A stretch of DNA of 64,000 nt, taken from assembly GCF_014931275.1 (NCBI RefSeq), contig NZ_CP063110.1:186001-250000 (forward strand). The letters run 5' to 3'. The translations under genes were made by a program, and so were the position numbers. Origin of the DNA: Haemophilus parainfluenzae. GTDB taxonomy: Bacteria > Pseudomonadota > Gammaproteobacteria > Enterobacterales > Pasteurellaceae. Under the pieces are notes generated by a model that was not told the origin of the DNA, made no database searches, and was given only the letters and a program-made list of their open reading frames with translations. This document shows, piece by piece, positions 10,068-20,013 of the stretch (positions are counted from its first letter, which is position 1; every line of letters begins with the position of its first letter).

Positions 10068-11735
10068 TTATAGATAACCAAACAAGCTTGTGAAAATGTA
10101 GCCAAATATACATGAAGTGATTACACCGATTAAGCCCGGTAAAATAAAGCTGTGGTTAATTACAAACTTACCAATGTGGGTTGTACCTGAACGGTCGAAT
10201 TGGATTGCCGCAAGGTCGCTCGGGTAAGTAGGTAAAATGTAGTAACCGTAACAAGCTGAAGCAAAGGCCAAGACAATAGCTGGATCCACACCGATACCTA
10301 AAGCAAGCGGAACGAATGCAACTAACGCTGCGGCTTGTGAATTTACGAATTTAGAAATTAATAACAACATTAATGCGTAAGTCCAAGGATGCGCTTTTAC
10401 CACATCACCAAGTGCCGCTTTCATCATTGGTGTATGAACGGTAAACATGGTTTCTGCCATCCAAGAAATCCCGAATACAGCCACCAACGCAATCATACCT
10501 GAACGGAAAATTTCATTTTTACTGATTTTGCCTGTATCAGTTTTTGTAAAGATAACAATTAATGCACCCGCTAATAACATGAAGATTTGAATAACGTGAA
10601 CCATACTTAAATTCACTTTTTTCTTCGCCGTATCTTTTAATACGATTGCAGCATTATCGATAGTTTCGGTTTTATCTCCCGCTGTGATCACAACACTGTT
10701 ATCTTGAGCGGTAATTGTTTGAGCAACTTCACCTTTATCGTTATAAATCGCGACGTTGTTATAGGCTGTTTTTGCTTTTGCTTTACTGTCTTTAACATCA
10801 AGCACTAATGTACCGTCTTTTGCTAACGCAACGATTTTACCGTCTTTAACATTAAAGGTTTTCACAGCTTTATCAGCAGAAACGATTTCAACCACTTGAG
10901 CTGGTGCTGATTTTTCAAAGGCTGGGCGTAAATCTTTAAAGTAACCTAATAGCGCTACCACTAAAATCGCACCAAAGAAGATCCACATCGCATTCCAGCT
11001 AGATTGTGGCAATTTTTTGTCTAACAATGATGTGCTATCACCATAAACATATTTTTTGAATTCGGGATCTTTTAATTTCTCTTGGAATTCTGGGTCTTTA
11101 TCTAAATCTTTACCACGGAACCAGCTGAAAATACCGATAGCTAATACACCACAAAGGGTTGAAGGCACAGTAATTTTTAATAAATCTAAATAGCCATCAA
11201 AACCTGTTAATGGGGTTTTAGCATTCACTAAGAATGTGGTTAAAGTCACTACTGCTACAGAAACTGGTGACGCGATGATACCCATTTGAGAGGCAATTGA
11301 ACTTGCCGCCATTGGACGTTCAGGACGAATATCATTTTTGATCGCAATATCATAGATGATTGGTAACATGGTATAAACTACGTGACCTGTACCACATAAA
11401 ATGGTTAAGAAACAGGTTACAAACGGAGCCAAAATACTGACATATTTCGGGTTACGACGAAGCATTTTCTCCGCAATTTGTAACATTACATCTAAACCAC
11501 CACTGGCTTGTAATGTTGCCGATGTGACCACCACCGCAAGGATAGTTAACATAACATCGATAGCTGGCTTACCTGGTTCAATACCAAAGCCGAAAACAAG
11601 AACAATTAAGCCTACTCCACCGAGCATACCCAGTGCGATACCACCTTTTTTTGCCCCGTAAAACAAACAGATAAGAACAATAGCAAGCTGAATAGCAAAC
11701 TGGCTACCTTCACCTAGGTTCATTAGAAAATCCAT
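10068..11735 (-). CDS. dcuB: Anaerobic C4-dicarboxylate transporter DcuB with central insertion
   Basis: Inner-membrane fumarate/succinate antiporter used in fumarate respiration. The N-terminal part (residues 1-270: [42 protein letters not shown]) and the C-terminal part (from about 373: [21 protein letters not shown], then [13 protein letters not shown]) are clearly Dcu. The protein is 555 residues, against about 440-450 for usual DcuB. The excess is a hydrophilic, lysine/valine/aspartate-rich, probably beta-rich segment at about residues 272-372, between membrane segments. The reading frame is unbroken through it. A candidate FNR site lies upstream. Confidence 0.92.
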   Translation of the reverse strand: MDFLMNLGEGSQFAIQLAIVLICLFYGAKKGGIALGMLGGVGLIVLVFGFGIEPGKPAIDVMLTILAVVVTSATLQASGGLDVMLQIAEKMLRRNPKYVSILAPFVTCFLTILCGTGHVVYTMLPIIYDIAIKNDIRPERPMAASSIASQMGIIASPVSVAVVTLTTFLVNAKTPLTGFDGYLDLLKITVPSTLCGVLAIGIFSWFRGKDLDKDPEFQEKLKDPEFKKYVYGDSTSLLDKKLPQSSWNAMWIFFGAILVVALLGYFKDLRPAFEKSAPAQVVEIVSADKAVKTFNVKDGKIVALAKDGTLVLDVKDSKAKAKTAYNNVAIYNDKGEVAQTITAQDNSVVITAGDKTETIDNAAIVLKDTAKKKVNLSMVHVIQIFMLLAGALIVIFTKTDTGKISKNEIFRSGMIALVAVFGISWMAETMFTVHTPMMKAALGDVVKAHPWTYALMLLLISKFVNSQAAALVAFVPLALGIGVDPAIVLAFASACYGYYILPTYPSDLAAIQFDRSGTTHIGKFVINHSFILPGLIGVITSCIFGYIFTSLFGYL

Positions 11736-11773
11736 AAGATACTCCGAATCATTTTATGGTTAATTAGAAAAAA

Positions 11774-11845
11774 ATTTGGACCAAATATTAGCACTAAAAT
11801 TAACTCATAATAAGTATTTTTAGGGTAAATTTTGTTTTAAATCAA
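11774..11845 (-). promoter_or_regulatory. Candidate dcuB promoter with FNR-type site
   Basis: TTGTTTTAAATCAA (11832-11845) differs by one base from the FNR consensus TTGATNNNNATCAA. A TATTAT -10-like hexamer on the minus strand (11812-11807) puts the predicted start about 38 nt from the site centre, near the class II activator position of -41.5. A palindrome ATTTGG-A-CCAAAT (11774-11786) lies in the predicted leader. FNR activation of dcuB is known in enterics; here it is inferred. Confidence 0.5.
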
Positions 11846-11970
11846 AAAATAGGAGAACCAAACAATAAAAGCAAATCTGAGAAAGATTAAATAAAGGAAA
11901 GTGCGGTCAGAAATTTAAGAGATTTAGATATATCTTGTTTTATTTGAAGATAAAGAATTTAGAAAAGGAA

Positions 11971-12010
11971 TTTAAAGAAAAAAATTAGGCGACCTAAAAG
12001 ATCGCCCAAC
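11971..12010 (-). terminator. acpP terminator
   Basis: Stem GGCGA/TCGCC with a nine-base loop just past the acpP stop, followed on the minus strand by a T-rich run. Confidence 0.65.
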
Positions 12011-12017
12011 TTAAAAA

Positions 12018-12248
12018 TTACTGATTGTTTTGAACGTAGTCAATCGCAGACTGAACAGTTGTGATTTTTTCAGCTTCTTCATCAGGAATTTCGATATCGA
12101 ATTCTTCTTCTAAAGCCATTACTAATTCAACTGTATCTAAAGAATCCGCACCTAAATCTTCAACGAAAGAAGCTTCTGGTTTTACGTCTTCTTCTTTAAC
12201 ACCTAATTGTTCAACGATGATTTTTTTCACGCGTTCTTCAATACTCAT
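12018..12248 (-). CDS. acpP: Acyl carrier protein
   Basis: Carries growing acyl chains on a 4'-phosphopantetheine arm. 76 residues, strongly acidic, with the attachment site GADSLDTVE (Ser36). It is the last gene of the fatty-acid cluster. fabF, which follows acpP in E. coli, is not here; dcuB follows instead. Confidence 0.99.
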   Translation of the reverse strand: MSIEERVKKIIVEQLGVKEEDVKPEASFVEDLGADSLDTVELVMALEEEFDIEIPDEEAEKITTVQSAIDYVQNNQ

Positions 12249-12328
12249 TTGTTTTTCCTATTGTTGTTTTAACTCATTTACGAGCGGTTAGTGTATGCAT
12301 TTTTGATAAAGTTGCAACTATTTCTTAG

Positions 12329-12446
12329 GTGGTCGCACCACAAAAAACAGGCAATGTAAAAACACATACAGAGAAAAAGTTACATTGCGACTGGGATTTT
12401 ATCATTAACTAAACTGCTTTGCTATATTTTATAGACAAAATCCCAG
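12329..12446 (-). promoter_or_regulatory. acpP leader region with three inverted repeats
   Basis: The 217-bp fabG-acpP gap contains GTGGT-CGC-ACCAC (12329-12341), GCAATGTA/TACATTGC (12351-12358 and 12381-12388), and a perfect ten-base pair CTGGGATTTT/AAAATCCCAG (12391-12400 and 12437-12446). The last could terminate fabG transcripts or fold in a separate acpP leader. An independent acpP promoter here would fit the high expression of ACP. Function is inferred. Confidence 0.45.
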
Positions 12447-12465
12447 ATATATATCCCATAAAGGG

Positions 12466-13194
12466 TTAGCTCATATATAAGCCGCCATTCACATGCAATG
12501 TAGTACCCGTAATATAAGCCGCATCGTCAGAAGCTAAAAACGCCACCGCTTTTGCGATATCTTTTGGCTCACCTAAACGACCAGCTGGGACATTACCAAG
12601 AATACCCGCTTTTTGTTCTTCAGTAAGCACTTCTGTCATATCTGTTGCGATAAAGCCTGGAGCCACAACGTTTACAGTAATGCCACGTGATGCCACTTCT
12701 TTCGCTAAGCCTTTAGAAAAACCAATTAAGCCGGCTTTTGCGGCACAGTAGTTAGATTGACCCGGATTACCCATTGAGCCCACCACTGAACCAATAGTAA
12801 TGATACGACCGAAACGTTTTTTCATCATGGAACGTAACATCGCTTTAGAAAGATGGAATACAGAAGTTAAGTTGGTTTGCATAATATCGAACCATTCTTC
12901 ATCTTTCATACGCATTAATAAGTTATCGCGTGTGATACCAGCGTTATTCACGAGGATATCAATATCACCGAATTGTTCTTTAATTTGTTCTAATACGGCA
13001 TCAATACTTTCTTTGTCTGCCACATTTAATACTAAACCTTTACCTTTATCGCCAAGGTAAGCTGAAATAGTATCAGCACCTTTTTCAGAGGTTGCGGTAC
13101 CAATTACAAATGCACCTTTTGATGCTAATTCTTCTGCAATTGCACGGCCAATACCACGTGTTGCACCTGTCACTAATGCGATTTTATTTTGCAT
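12466..13194 (-). CDS. fabG: 3-oxoacyl-ACP reductase
   Basis: NADPH-dependent reduction of 3-oxoacyl-ACP in fatty-acid elongation. The 242-residue SDR protein has the cofactor motif TGATRGIG (about 9-16), NNAG (about 85-88), the catalytic Ser in the IGSVVG stretch, and YCAAK (about 149-153). Confidence 0.98.
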   Translation of the reverse strand: MQNKIALVTGATRGIGRAIAEELASKGAFVIGTATSEKGADTISAYLGDKGKGLVLNVADKESIDAVLEQIKEQFGDIDILVNNAGITRDNLLMRMKDEEWFDIMQTNLTSVFHLSKAMLRSMMKKRFGRIITIGSVVGSMGNPGQSNYCAAKAGLIGFSKGLAKEVASRGITVNVVAPGFIATDMTEVLTEEQKAGILGNVPAGRLGEPKDIAKAVAFLASDDAAYITGTTLHVNGGLYMS

Positions 13195-13207
13195 TTTTAA
13201 TCCCCTT

Positions 13208-14146
13208 TTATGCTAATAATGCTTCAACAGCATCTAATGATGCCACATCGTTTACTGATGTTGCTTGTAATTCTGCCACGATACGTTTTGTTAAACCGTT
13301 TAATACTTTACCTGGGCCGATTTCAACTAAAACTTCTACGCCATCTTGCGCCATTTTCTCAACAGTTTCTGTCCAACGAACTGGGCTATATAATTGACGA
13401 ATAAGTGCGGTACGAATTTCTGCACTTTCTGTTTCCGCTTTGACATCTACGTTGTTTAATACTGGTGTTGCTGGCGCATTAAGCGTAATACCTTCAAGTG
13501 TTACAGCTAATTGTTCTGCTGCAGGTTTCATTAATGCACAATGTGAAGGCACGCTTACCGCTAATGGTAAAGCACGTTTTGCCCCCGCTTCTTTACATAA
13601 TGCAGCTGCACGTTCTACTGCCTCTTTCGCTCCAGCAATGACTACTTGGCCTGGTGAGTTAAAGTTTACTGCAGAAACCACTTCGCCTTGCTCTGCTTGT
13701 TTACATGCATTGATAATCGCTTCATTATTTAAACCAATAATCGCATACATTGCACCTGTACCTTCCGGTACCGCTTGTTGCATTAATTTACCGCGTAATT
13801 CCACTAATTTAATCGCATCTTTAAAATCAATGACACCTGCACAAACTAATGCTGAATATTCACCTAAACTGTGGCCTGCCATCACGCTTGGTTGTAATTG
13901 TGGGTATTTTTCTTGCCATACACGGAAGATCGCAACGGATGCCGCTAATAATGCCGGCTGAGTTTGCCAAGTTTTATTTAATTCTTCTGCTGGACCTTGT
14001 TGAACCAAGTTCCATAAATCATAGCCAAGCGCTTCAGATGCTTGTTTAAAAGTCTCCGTGACTACCGGATATTCGTTAGCAAGATCAGCTAACATGCCAA
14101 CAGCTTGAGAACCTTGTCCTGGAAAAACCATTGCGAATTTTTTCAT
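13208..14146 (-). CDS. fabD: Malonyl-CoA:ACP transacylase
   Basis: Loads malonyl groups onto ACP. The 312 residues show FPGQGSQ (about 8-14), the nucleophile elbow GHSLGEYSA (Ser about 92), the catalytic His in SVPSHCALM (about 201) and EIGPGKVL. It lies between fabH and fabG with short gaps. Confidence 0.98.
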   Translation of the reverse strand: MKKFAMVFPGQGSQAVGMLADLANEYPVVTETFKQASEALGYDLWNLVQQGPAEELNKTWQTQPALLAASVAIFRVWQEKYPQLQPSVMAGHSLGEYSALVCAGVIDFKDAIKLVELRGKLMQQAVPEGTGAMYAIIGLNNEAIINACKQAEQGEVVSAVNFNSPGQVVIAGAKEAVERAAALCKEAGAKRALPLAVSVPSHCALMKPAAEQLAVTLEGITLNAPATPVLNNVDVKAETESAEIRTALIRQLYSPVRWTETVEKMAQDGVEVLVEIGPGKVLNGLTKRIVAELQATSVNDVASLDAVEALLA

Positions 14147-14180
14147 GTTTTCTTCCTATTTCTTCATCGTTTAAATGTTG

Positions 14181-14208
14181 AAAGTGCGGTCAAATTTAAC
14201 CGCACTTT
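14181..14208. terminator. Uptake-sequence inverted pair between fabH and fabD
   Basis: AAAGTGCGGT and ACCGCACTTT as a tight ten-base stem with an eight-base loop. Its shape is that of a terminator or attenuator, but it lies inside the fab operon, so any termination is presumably partial. Confidence 0.6.
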
Positions 14209-14238
14209 TAAAATTCTGTCGGGATTCTAACAAATTAA

Positions 14239-15189
14239 TTAGAATCGCACCAATGCTGAACCCCAAGTCCAACCACCGCCAAAAGCTTCGAGTAGAAGCA
14301 ATTGACCGCGTTGAATTCGGCCATCACGCACCGCTTCATCTAAAGCCGTTGGCACAGTCGCCGCACTGGTATTGGCTGTACGATCAAGCGTTACTACTAC
14401 TTGCGACATATCCATCTCTAATTTTTTTGCTGTCGCCGTAATAATACGTAAATTCGCTTGATGCGGCACAAGCCAGTCGATATCTGTTTTTTGGAGATTA
14501 TTGGTAGAAAGGGTTTCTTCCACCACATTAGAAAGCTCACGTACCGCTAATTTAAAGGTCTCATTACCTTGCATTTCAATATAGCCAGATTTCTCCACGC
14601 CACGCTCAGCTTGTGGAAGTAGTAATGCCGCATTGTTATCTGGCGATGCATGTAAATGCGTTGAAATAATGCCTTCTTGCTCTGATGCTTCTAAGATCAC
14701 CGCACCGGCACCATCGCCAAATAACACAACAGTGCTACGATCGGTTTCATTTAATTTACGTGAGTTAAGATCTGCACCAATCACAAGGGCTTTTTTCACG
14801 CTACCTGAACGAATAAATTTATCCGCTACACCTAAAGCATAAACAAAACCGGTACAAGCCGCCGCTAAGTCAAAAGAAATCGCATCTTCAATGCCTAATA
14901 AACCTTGAACTTGGCAAGCTGAACTTGGATAAGCGTGAGAACCACTGGTTGTCGCAACGATGATCAATTCAATTTCTTGAGGATCAAGATTGGCCATTTC
15001 AAGTGCTTTTTTGGCTGCTTCACATCCCATTGTTGCGACAGTTTCATCTGCTGCTGCAATACGACGCTCACGAATACCTGAACGTGTCACGATCCATTCA
15101 TCTGAAGTATCAACCATTTTTTCCAAATCCGCATTGGTACGAATATGGCTCGGCAAATAGCTACCGGTGGATAAAATTCTACTATTCAT
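14239..15189 (-). CDS. fabH: 3-oxoacyl-ACP synthase III
   Basis: Starts fatty-acid synthesis by condensing acetyl-CoA with malonyl-ACP. The 316 residues contain the catalytic triad in order: Cys in [12 protein letters not shown] (about 111), His in VPHQANLRI (about 243) and Asn in NTSAATVP (about 273). The C-terminal [13 protein letters not shown] is the family ending. It is 18 nt downstream of plsX. Confidence 0.98.
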   Translation of the reverse strand: MNSRILSTGSYLPSHIRTNADLEKMVDTSDEWIVTRSGIRERRIAAADETVATMGCEAAKKALEMANLDPQEIELIIVATTSGSHAYPSSACQVQGLLGIEDAISFDLAAACTGFVYALGVADKFIRSGSVKKALVIGADLNSRKLNETDRSTVVLFGDGAGAVILEASEQEGIISTHLHASPDNNAALLLPQAERGVEKSGYIEMQGNETFKLAVRELSNVVEETLSTNNLQKTDIDWLVPHQANLRIITATAKKLEMDMSQVVVTLDRTANTSAATVPTALDEAVRDGRIQRGQLLLLEAFGGGWTWGSALVRF

Positions 15190-15207
15190 AATATCAAAAC
15201 TTATTAA

Positions 15208-16227
15208 TTAATAACGTTGTAAACCTGCCAAGATTTTTTGTGGAATTTGCAAACGAGCTTGTAAAGCTGCATCCGCAATTGCACGAGCAAATGCATCCAC
15301 ATTTGCGCTGCCATGACTTTTCACCACAACAGCCGTTAATCCGAGTAAAGATGCCCCATTATATTCATCTGGGTTAATGCGTTTCAAGCGATGATAAGCA
15401 TCCTTAAAGAAAAAACGCAGGATAAATTTGGCAAATGATTTAAAAATAGGCTGTTTTTCTTTTCCTTTTAGAAGAGATAACAGATTCTTAGCTGCCCCTT
15501 CAAGGGTTTTTAATGCAATATTTCCCGAAAACCCATCACTCACGATCACATCAGCCACACCATTTAATAAAAGGTCACCTTCAATAAAGCCGGTATAATT
15601 AAGTGCGGTCGATTTTTCTAATAAATTCGCGGCCTCACGAATGGATTGATGCCCTTTAATTTCTTCCACGCCGATGTTGAGTAAGGCAATGCGTGGATAA
15701 ACTAAGTTCAATCGGTTTTCGGCAAAGATCGAGCCCATGACGGCAAATTCATAAAGATTTTGAGCAGAACATTCTACGTTTGCGCCTAAATCTAACATCA
15801 CGGTTTTATCACCCGTCATCGACGGTAATAAGGATACCAACGCTGGGCGTTGAATCCCCTCTAAAGGCTGTAAGAGTACCTTTGACAATCCCATCAATGC
15901 GCCCGTATTCCCTGCGCTGACACAACCTTGCGCCTCACCTTTCTGAACCATTTCAATAGCTAAACGCATCGACGTACCTTTGCTATGACGCAATGCATGA
16001 GAAATACCTTGATTGTTATCAATAGTCTTAGTGCAATGATGAATTTGAATACGTTCTAAAAGAGAAGAAGGTGCATTTTCCAGTAAGGGGGAAATTTGTT
16101 GGCTATCGCCAAACAGCACTAAAGAGAGCATTGGATCTGCTTCCAACGCTGAAAGAGATGCGGGGATAGTAATACGGGGACCAATGTCCCCGCCCATCAC
16201 ATCTAACGCTAAGGTTAGACGGTTCAA
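15208..16227 (-). CDS. plsX: Phosphate acyltransferase PlsX
   Basis: Converts acyl-ACP to acyl phosphate, linking fatty-acid and phospholipid synthesis. The 339 residues begin LTLALDVMGGD and contain SAGNTGALMG, DLGANVEC and VSDGFSGNIALK, all characteristic. It lies between rpmF and fabH, the conserved order. Confidence 0.97.
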   Translation of the reverse strand: MNRLTLALDVMGGDIGPRITIPASLSALEADPMLSLVLFGDSQQISPLLENAPSSLLERIQIHHCTKTIDNNQGISHALRHSKGTSMRLAIEMVQKGEAQGCVSAGNTGALMGLSKVLLQPLEGIQRPALVSLLPSMTGDKTVMLDLGANVECSAQNLYEFAVMGSIFAENRLNLVYPRIALLNIGVEEIKGHQSIREAANLLEKSTALNYTGFIEGDLLLNGVADVIVSDGFSGNIALKTLEGAAKNLLSLLKGKEKQPIFKSFAKFILRFFFKDAYHRLKRINPDEYNGASLLGLTAVVVKSHGSANVDAFARAIADAALQARLQIPQKILAGLQRY

Positions 16228-16248
16228 GTGAATACCTTATAAGTAAAA

Positions 16249-16419
16249 TTACTTATTGATCACTTTGCGACCACGATAGTAACCGTCAGCAGTTACGTGG
16301 TGGCGTAAGTGAGTTTCACCGCTTGCTTTATCCACTGATACTGCAGCAGTAGTTAATGCATCGTGTGAACGACGCATATCACGACGTGAACGAGATTTTT
16401 TGTTTTGTTGAACAGCCAT
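16249..16419 (-). CDS. rpmF: 50S ribosomal protein L32
   Basis: 56-residue basic ribosomal protein between yceD and plsX. It starts [18 protein letters not shown] and ends [13 protein letters not shown], the bacterial L32 form with the alanine after the initiator methionine. A strong AGGAG ribosome-binding site lies 8 nt upstream of the ATG. The zinc-binding cysteines seen in some L32 proteins are absent. Confidence 0.97.
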
Positions 16420-16441
16420 TGGCTATACTCCTAAATTTAAT

Positions 16442-16966
16442 TTACTTTTGCTTTAAATTAGCTAATACAGCGAACGGGTTCGGTTTTTTTGCCAATTCTT
16501 CAGGCAATTCGCCAAAAACCTGTTCGTGCGCGGACACTTCACAGTGTTCAGATGAATGCATTGGAACAAGCGGTAGAGCTAAAATAAGTTCGTCTTCCAC
16601 TGCACCAAGTAAATCTATTTCACCAAACTCATTAAATTCGATTGGCTCATAAATTTCCGGCAAGTCATCAGCCTGATCCCAATTAGCCACTGGACTATAC
16701 ATAAAATGACATTCCAATGTTTGTTTGAATGGTTCGCCACAACGTTGACAGTCTAATTCGACATCAACCTGTACTTGCCCTTTCATCACCACTAATTTTT
16801 GTGGATCAATATAAAACGATAATGTTACCTGTGCATCGCTGAGCACTTTCCCCGTAGATTCAGCTAAACGCACTAACTGACTAGCGGTATAATAACCATC
16901 ATAATCAATTCTTTGTTGAGCGTCTTTAACCGGATCAACGGTTAGGGGTAGTTTTACCTTTTGCAT
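16442..16966 (-). CDS. yceD: YceD (DUF177) rRNA accumulation protein
   Basis: 174-residue DUF177 protein, encoded just upstream of rpmF as in most proteobacteria. The family is needed for normal 23S rRNA accumulation. Visible features are [16 protein letters not shown] with its CxxC pair (about residues 74-77) and the acidic [19 protein letters not shown] region. It is the first gene of the yceD-rpmF-plsX-fab cluster. Confidence 0.93.
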   Translation of the reverse strand: MQKVKLPLTVDPVKDAQQRIDYDGYYTASQLVRLAESTGKVLSDAQVTLSFYIDPQKLVVMKGQVQVDVELDCQRCGEPFKQTLECHFMYSPVANWDQADDLPEIYEPIEFNEFGEIDLLGAVEDELILALPLVPMHSSEHCEVSAHEQVFGELPEELAKKPNPFAVLANLKQK

Positions 16967-17098
16967 AGGGTGCGAATATTACCTGTTGTCAATAAAATAG
17001 TCAAAGGAAATTCGCACTAATTATGAGAAAAGTTCAATCTCTATCTAAACTTTCTTAAGATTTACACCTTTGCAAAGTGCGGTCATTTTTCCTATGTT

Positions 17099-18943
17099 TT
17101 ACTCAGCATGCTCACTCAAGAAGCCGCCACTTTGATGTTTCCAAAGGCGAGCATAAAGGCCATTTTGTTCGAGCAACTCTGCGTGAGTCCCTTGCTCGAC
17201 AATTTGCCCTTTATCTAACACGATTAAACGATCCATTGCTGCAATAGTGGATAAACGGTGAGCGATGGCAATAACCGTTTTATTTTCCATCATTTTGTCG
17301 AGACTTTCTTGGATCGCCACTTCCACTTCAGAGTCTAGCGCACTGGTCGCTTCATCCAACAGTAAAATTGGCGCATCTTTTAACATTACACGCGCAATGG
17401 CAATACGTTGGCGTTGGCCACCTGACAGTTTTACCCCACGTTCACCAACATGAGCATCATAGCCTTTTCTGCCTTGAGCATCGCTGAGATAAGGAATGAA
17501 ATCGGCTGCTTCCGCACGTTTAGCCGCATTGATCATTTCTTCGTCCGTCGCAGTTGGGCGACCATAAATGATGTTATCGCGAACAGAACGATGTAAAAGC
17601 GAGGTATCTTGTGTTACAAGACCAATCTGACTACGAAGGCTTTCTTGGCTTACATCTAAAACATTTTGACCATCAATGGTAATTGAACCTTCTTGCGCTT
17701 CGTAGAAACGTAGAAGTAAATTCACAATGGTTGATTTGCCCGCACCGGAACGACCAATTAAGCCCACTTTTTCACCCGGTTTGATGGTGAGATTAAAATG
17801 GCTAAGTAATGGTTTATTCGGATCATAGGCAAACGAAACATTGTTAAATTTGATCTCACCTTGTTTTACTTCTAATGCAACACAATTTGGCTTATCAACA
17901 ATGGTATGCGGTTTGGTTAGCGTTGCCATACCATCATTCACTGTCCCGATATTTTCAAATAAACGAGCAGATTCCCACATAATCCAACGAGAAAGACCAT
18001 TTACACGTAACGCCATCGCGGTTGCAGTAGCCACTGCTCCCACACCGACTTGGCCGTTTTGCCACAACACCACGCCTAAAATCGCGGTACTTAACGTTAA
18101 GAAAATATTGGTTGCGTAAGTTAAGGTATCTAATGAACTCGCCAAACGCATCTGTGCATGCACGGTGACCATAAATTCTTCCATGGAACGTTTTGCATAA
18201 TTCGCTTCTCTCGCATCATGTGAAAATAGTTTCACCGTTGCAATATTTGAGTAAGCATCCGTAATACGCCCTGTCATTAGAGATCGCGCATCAGCCTGTC
18301 GTTGTGCAGTTTTCGCTAAACGAGGAATAAGCAGACGTAAAATAGTCACAAATGCCACAATCCATAAGAAAAACGGCACTAAAAACCAGGTATCTAAAGC
18401 CGCAAGCACCAAACCTGAAGTAATAAAATAGACGGCAACATACACCAACATATCCGCAATGGTCATCACTGTATCTCGCACCGCAAGGGCGGTTTGCATC
18501 ACTTTCGCCGATACACGACCTGCAAATTCATCTTGATAGAAACTTAAGCTTTGGCCTAGCATCAAACGGTGGAAATTCCAACGCAAACGCATTGGAAACA
18601 CCCCTTGTAGCGTTTGTAAGCGCACATTCACGCCCACAAATGACCATACAATACTGAAAATAAGTAAGGCAGCCATGCCAGCAAGCAAATGCCCTTTTTC
18701 TTGCCAAAGTGTAGTTGGTGAATAAGCCCCCAGCCAATCCACTAATAAGCCCATGAATTGGAAAAGTAAGGCTTCCATCACCCCAGTACCGACCGTCAAT
18801 ACCGCGAGTAAAAAGATCCAGCCTTTCATGCCATCAATGCTTGACCAAATAAAACGGAACAAGCCTTTTTCAGGCGTCGTTGGATTGCTTTCCGGATAAG
18901 GATTTAAACGGTTTTCAAACCATGAAAATATTTTATTAAACAT
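17099..18943 (-). CDS. ABC exporter, fused membrane and ATPase domains
   Basis: 614-residue half-transporter. An N-terminal six-helix membrane domain (about residues 35-340) is followed by an ATPase with Walker A GRSGAGKST (about 398-406), the Q-loop region, signature LSGGQRQR (about 508-515), Walker B ILLLDEATSALD and an H-loop (IAHRLST). It would act as a homodimer and belongs to the MsbA/multidrug/lipid exporter group. The substrate cannot be told. Single-gene unit between yceD and an AraC-type regulator. Confidence 0.88.
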   Translation of the reverse strand: MFNKIFSWFENRLNPYPESNPTTPEKGLFRFIWSSIDGMKGWIFLLAVLTVGTGVMEALLFQFMGLLVDWLGAYSPTTLWQEKGHLLAGMAALLIFSIVWSFVGVNVRLQTLQGVFPMRLRWNFHRLMLGQSLSFYQDEFAGRVSAKVMQTALAVRDTVMTIADMLVYVAVYFITSGLVLAALDTWFLVPFFLWIVAFVTILRLLIPRLAKTAQRQADARSLMTGRITDAYSNIATVKLFSHDAREANYAKRSMEEFMVTVHAQMRLASSLDTLTYATNIFLTLSTAILGVVLWQNGQVGVGAVATATAMALRVNGLSRWIMWESARLFENIGTVNDGMATLTKPHTIVDKPNCVALEVKQGEIKFNNVSFAYDPNKPLLSHFNLTIKPGEKVGLIGRSGAGKSTIVNLLLRFYEAQEGSITIDGQNVLDVSQESLRSQIGLVTQDTSLLHRSVRDNIIYGRPTATDEEMINAAKRAEAADFIPYLSDAQGRKGYDAHVGERGVKLSGGQRQRIAIARVMLKDAPILLLDEATSALDSEVEVAIQESLDKMMENKTVIAIAHRLSTIAAMDRLIVLDKGQIVEQGTHAELLEQNGLYARLWKHQSGGFLSEHAE

Positions 18944-19019
18944 AACAATACCTTAAAAAATTAAAGGCGACAGAGCCGCCTAAAGTGCGGTCATTATAAC
19001 GCAAGTTTTAAACGATGGG

Positions 19020-19910
19020 CTAGGTTTTGCGAAATTGGCTCGGTGAAAGCCCATAAATTGCTTTAAACGCCTTACTAAAATGTGCTTCTGATTGATACCC
19101 CACTTCAAGAGCAATCGCTAAAATAGTCTTTTGCGTATTTTTCAATAAAACGGCCGCCATTTCTAACCGCACTTGTGTGAGAAATTTTCCTGGAGGCATC
19201 CCTAATTGCTGTTGAAAGATCCGCATAAAGGTCGCACGAGACATGGATGCCAACTCTGCTAATTGCTCAATATTCCAATCTAATTGAGGTGAAAACAGGA
19301 TTTTTTCAAGGACTTGATTCAGCCTTTTATCCTGCAACGCGGCTAATAAGCCTTGATTGAGCAAACCTATTTGCTGAGCATGACGCAAAATATAAATAAA
19401 CAATACGTTTGATAATGCATCAATCACCGATTTTGTGCCTTGCTCCGGTTTCTCGGCTTCTTGTAAAAAAAGTGAAACCAAGGGCTGTACAGGCGTATTT
19501 TGTAACGAAAGATGTAAATAGTCTGGCAATGAATCAATTAATAATGACGGTTTTTGGTAATAAAATGTCCCACAAAACATCTTCAGATCGGGCGTACCTG
19601 CACCTATTTGATGGACATTAAAAAGTGCATTTGATTGCTCTTTCTGTAGGCTATTCTCTCTTTTTTGTTGAGAATTGCCCAAAAAGTGCGGTCGATTTTG
19701 AGGGAGAAAAAAGAGATCGCCTTTCTTCAAATGAAACTGTTTTCCCGCAAAGGTTACCCAGCACTCACCTTGCTCGATTAAATGAAATAAACCTTGATAT
19801 TCCGCCGCATCTGGCTGATGTTCAACTTGCCAATCCCCTTGAAACAAGCAGCGAATATTGATTTCCCCTCGCACTTGCGCCAGCTGTGTTAATTTATCTA
19901 AATAATCCAT
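19020..19910 (-). CDS. AraC-family regulator with N-terminal cupin
   Basis: 296 residues. A cupin-type sensor in the first half (LKKGDLFFLPQNRPH, about 61-75) precedes two helix-turn-helix units at the C-terminus (LAELASMSRATFMRIFQ and ILAIALEVGYQSEAHFSKAFK, ending GLSPSQFRKT). It is divergent from the AhpD-like gene across 103 bp, so that gene is the likely target. The inducer is unknown. Confidence 0.88.
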   Translation of the reverse strand: MDYLDKLTQLAQVRGEINIRCLFQGDWQVEHQPDAAEYQGLFHLIEQGECWVTFAGKQFHLKKGDLFFLPQNRPHFLGNSQQKRENSLQKEQSNALFNVHQIGAGTPDLKMFCGTFYYQKPSLLIDSLPDYLHLSLQNTPVQPLVSLFLQEAEKPEQGTKSVIDALSNVLFIYILRHAQQIGLLNQGLLAALQDKRLNQVLEKILFSPQLDWNIEQLAELASMSRATFMRIFQQQLGMPPGKFLTQVRLEMAAVLLKNTQKTILAIALEVGYQSEAHFSKAFKAIYGLSPSQFRKT

Positions 19911-19942
19911 TGTGAGATTTTCCGTCTAAAAGTTAAGACAAT

Positions 19943-19975
19943 TTGACAAGTATCATACGCTAATCTGCTTATAAT
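19943..19975 (+). promoter_or_regulatory. Candidate promoter of the AhpD-like gene
   Basis: A perfect TATAAT (19970-19975) lies 38 bp before the start codon. A TTGACA (19943-19948) is upstream, but the 21-bp spacing is too long for a standard pair, which would fit a need for an activator such as the adjacent AraC-type protein. Confidence 0.5.
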
Positions 19976-20013
19976 TCCTCTCGAAATTTGTACTAAATTT
20001 AAGGAGAAAAACA

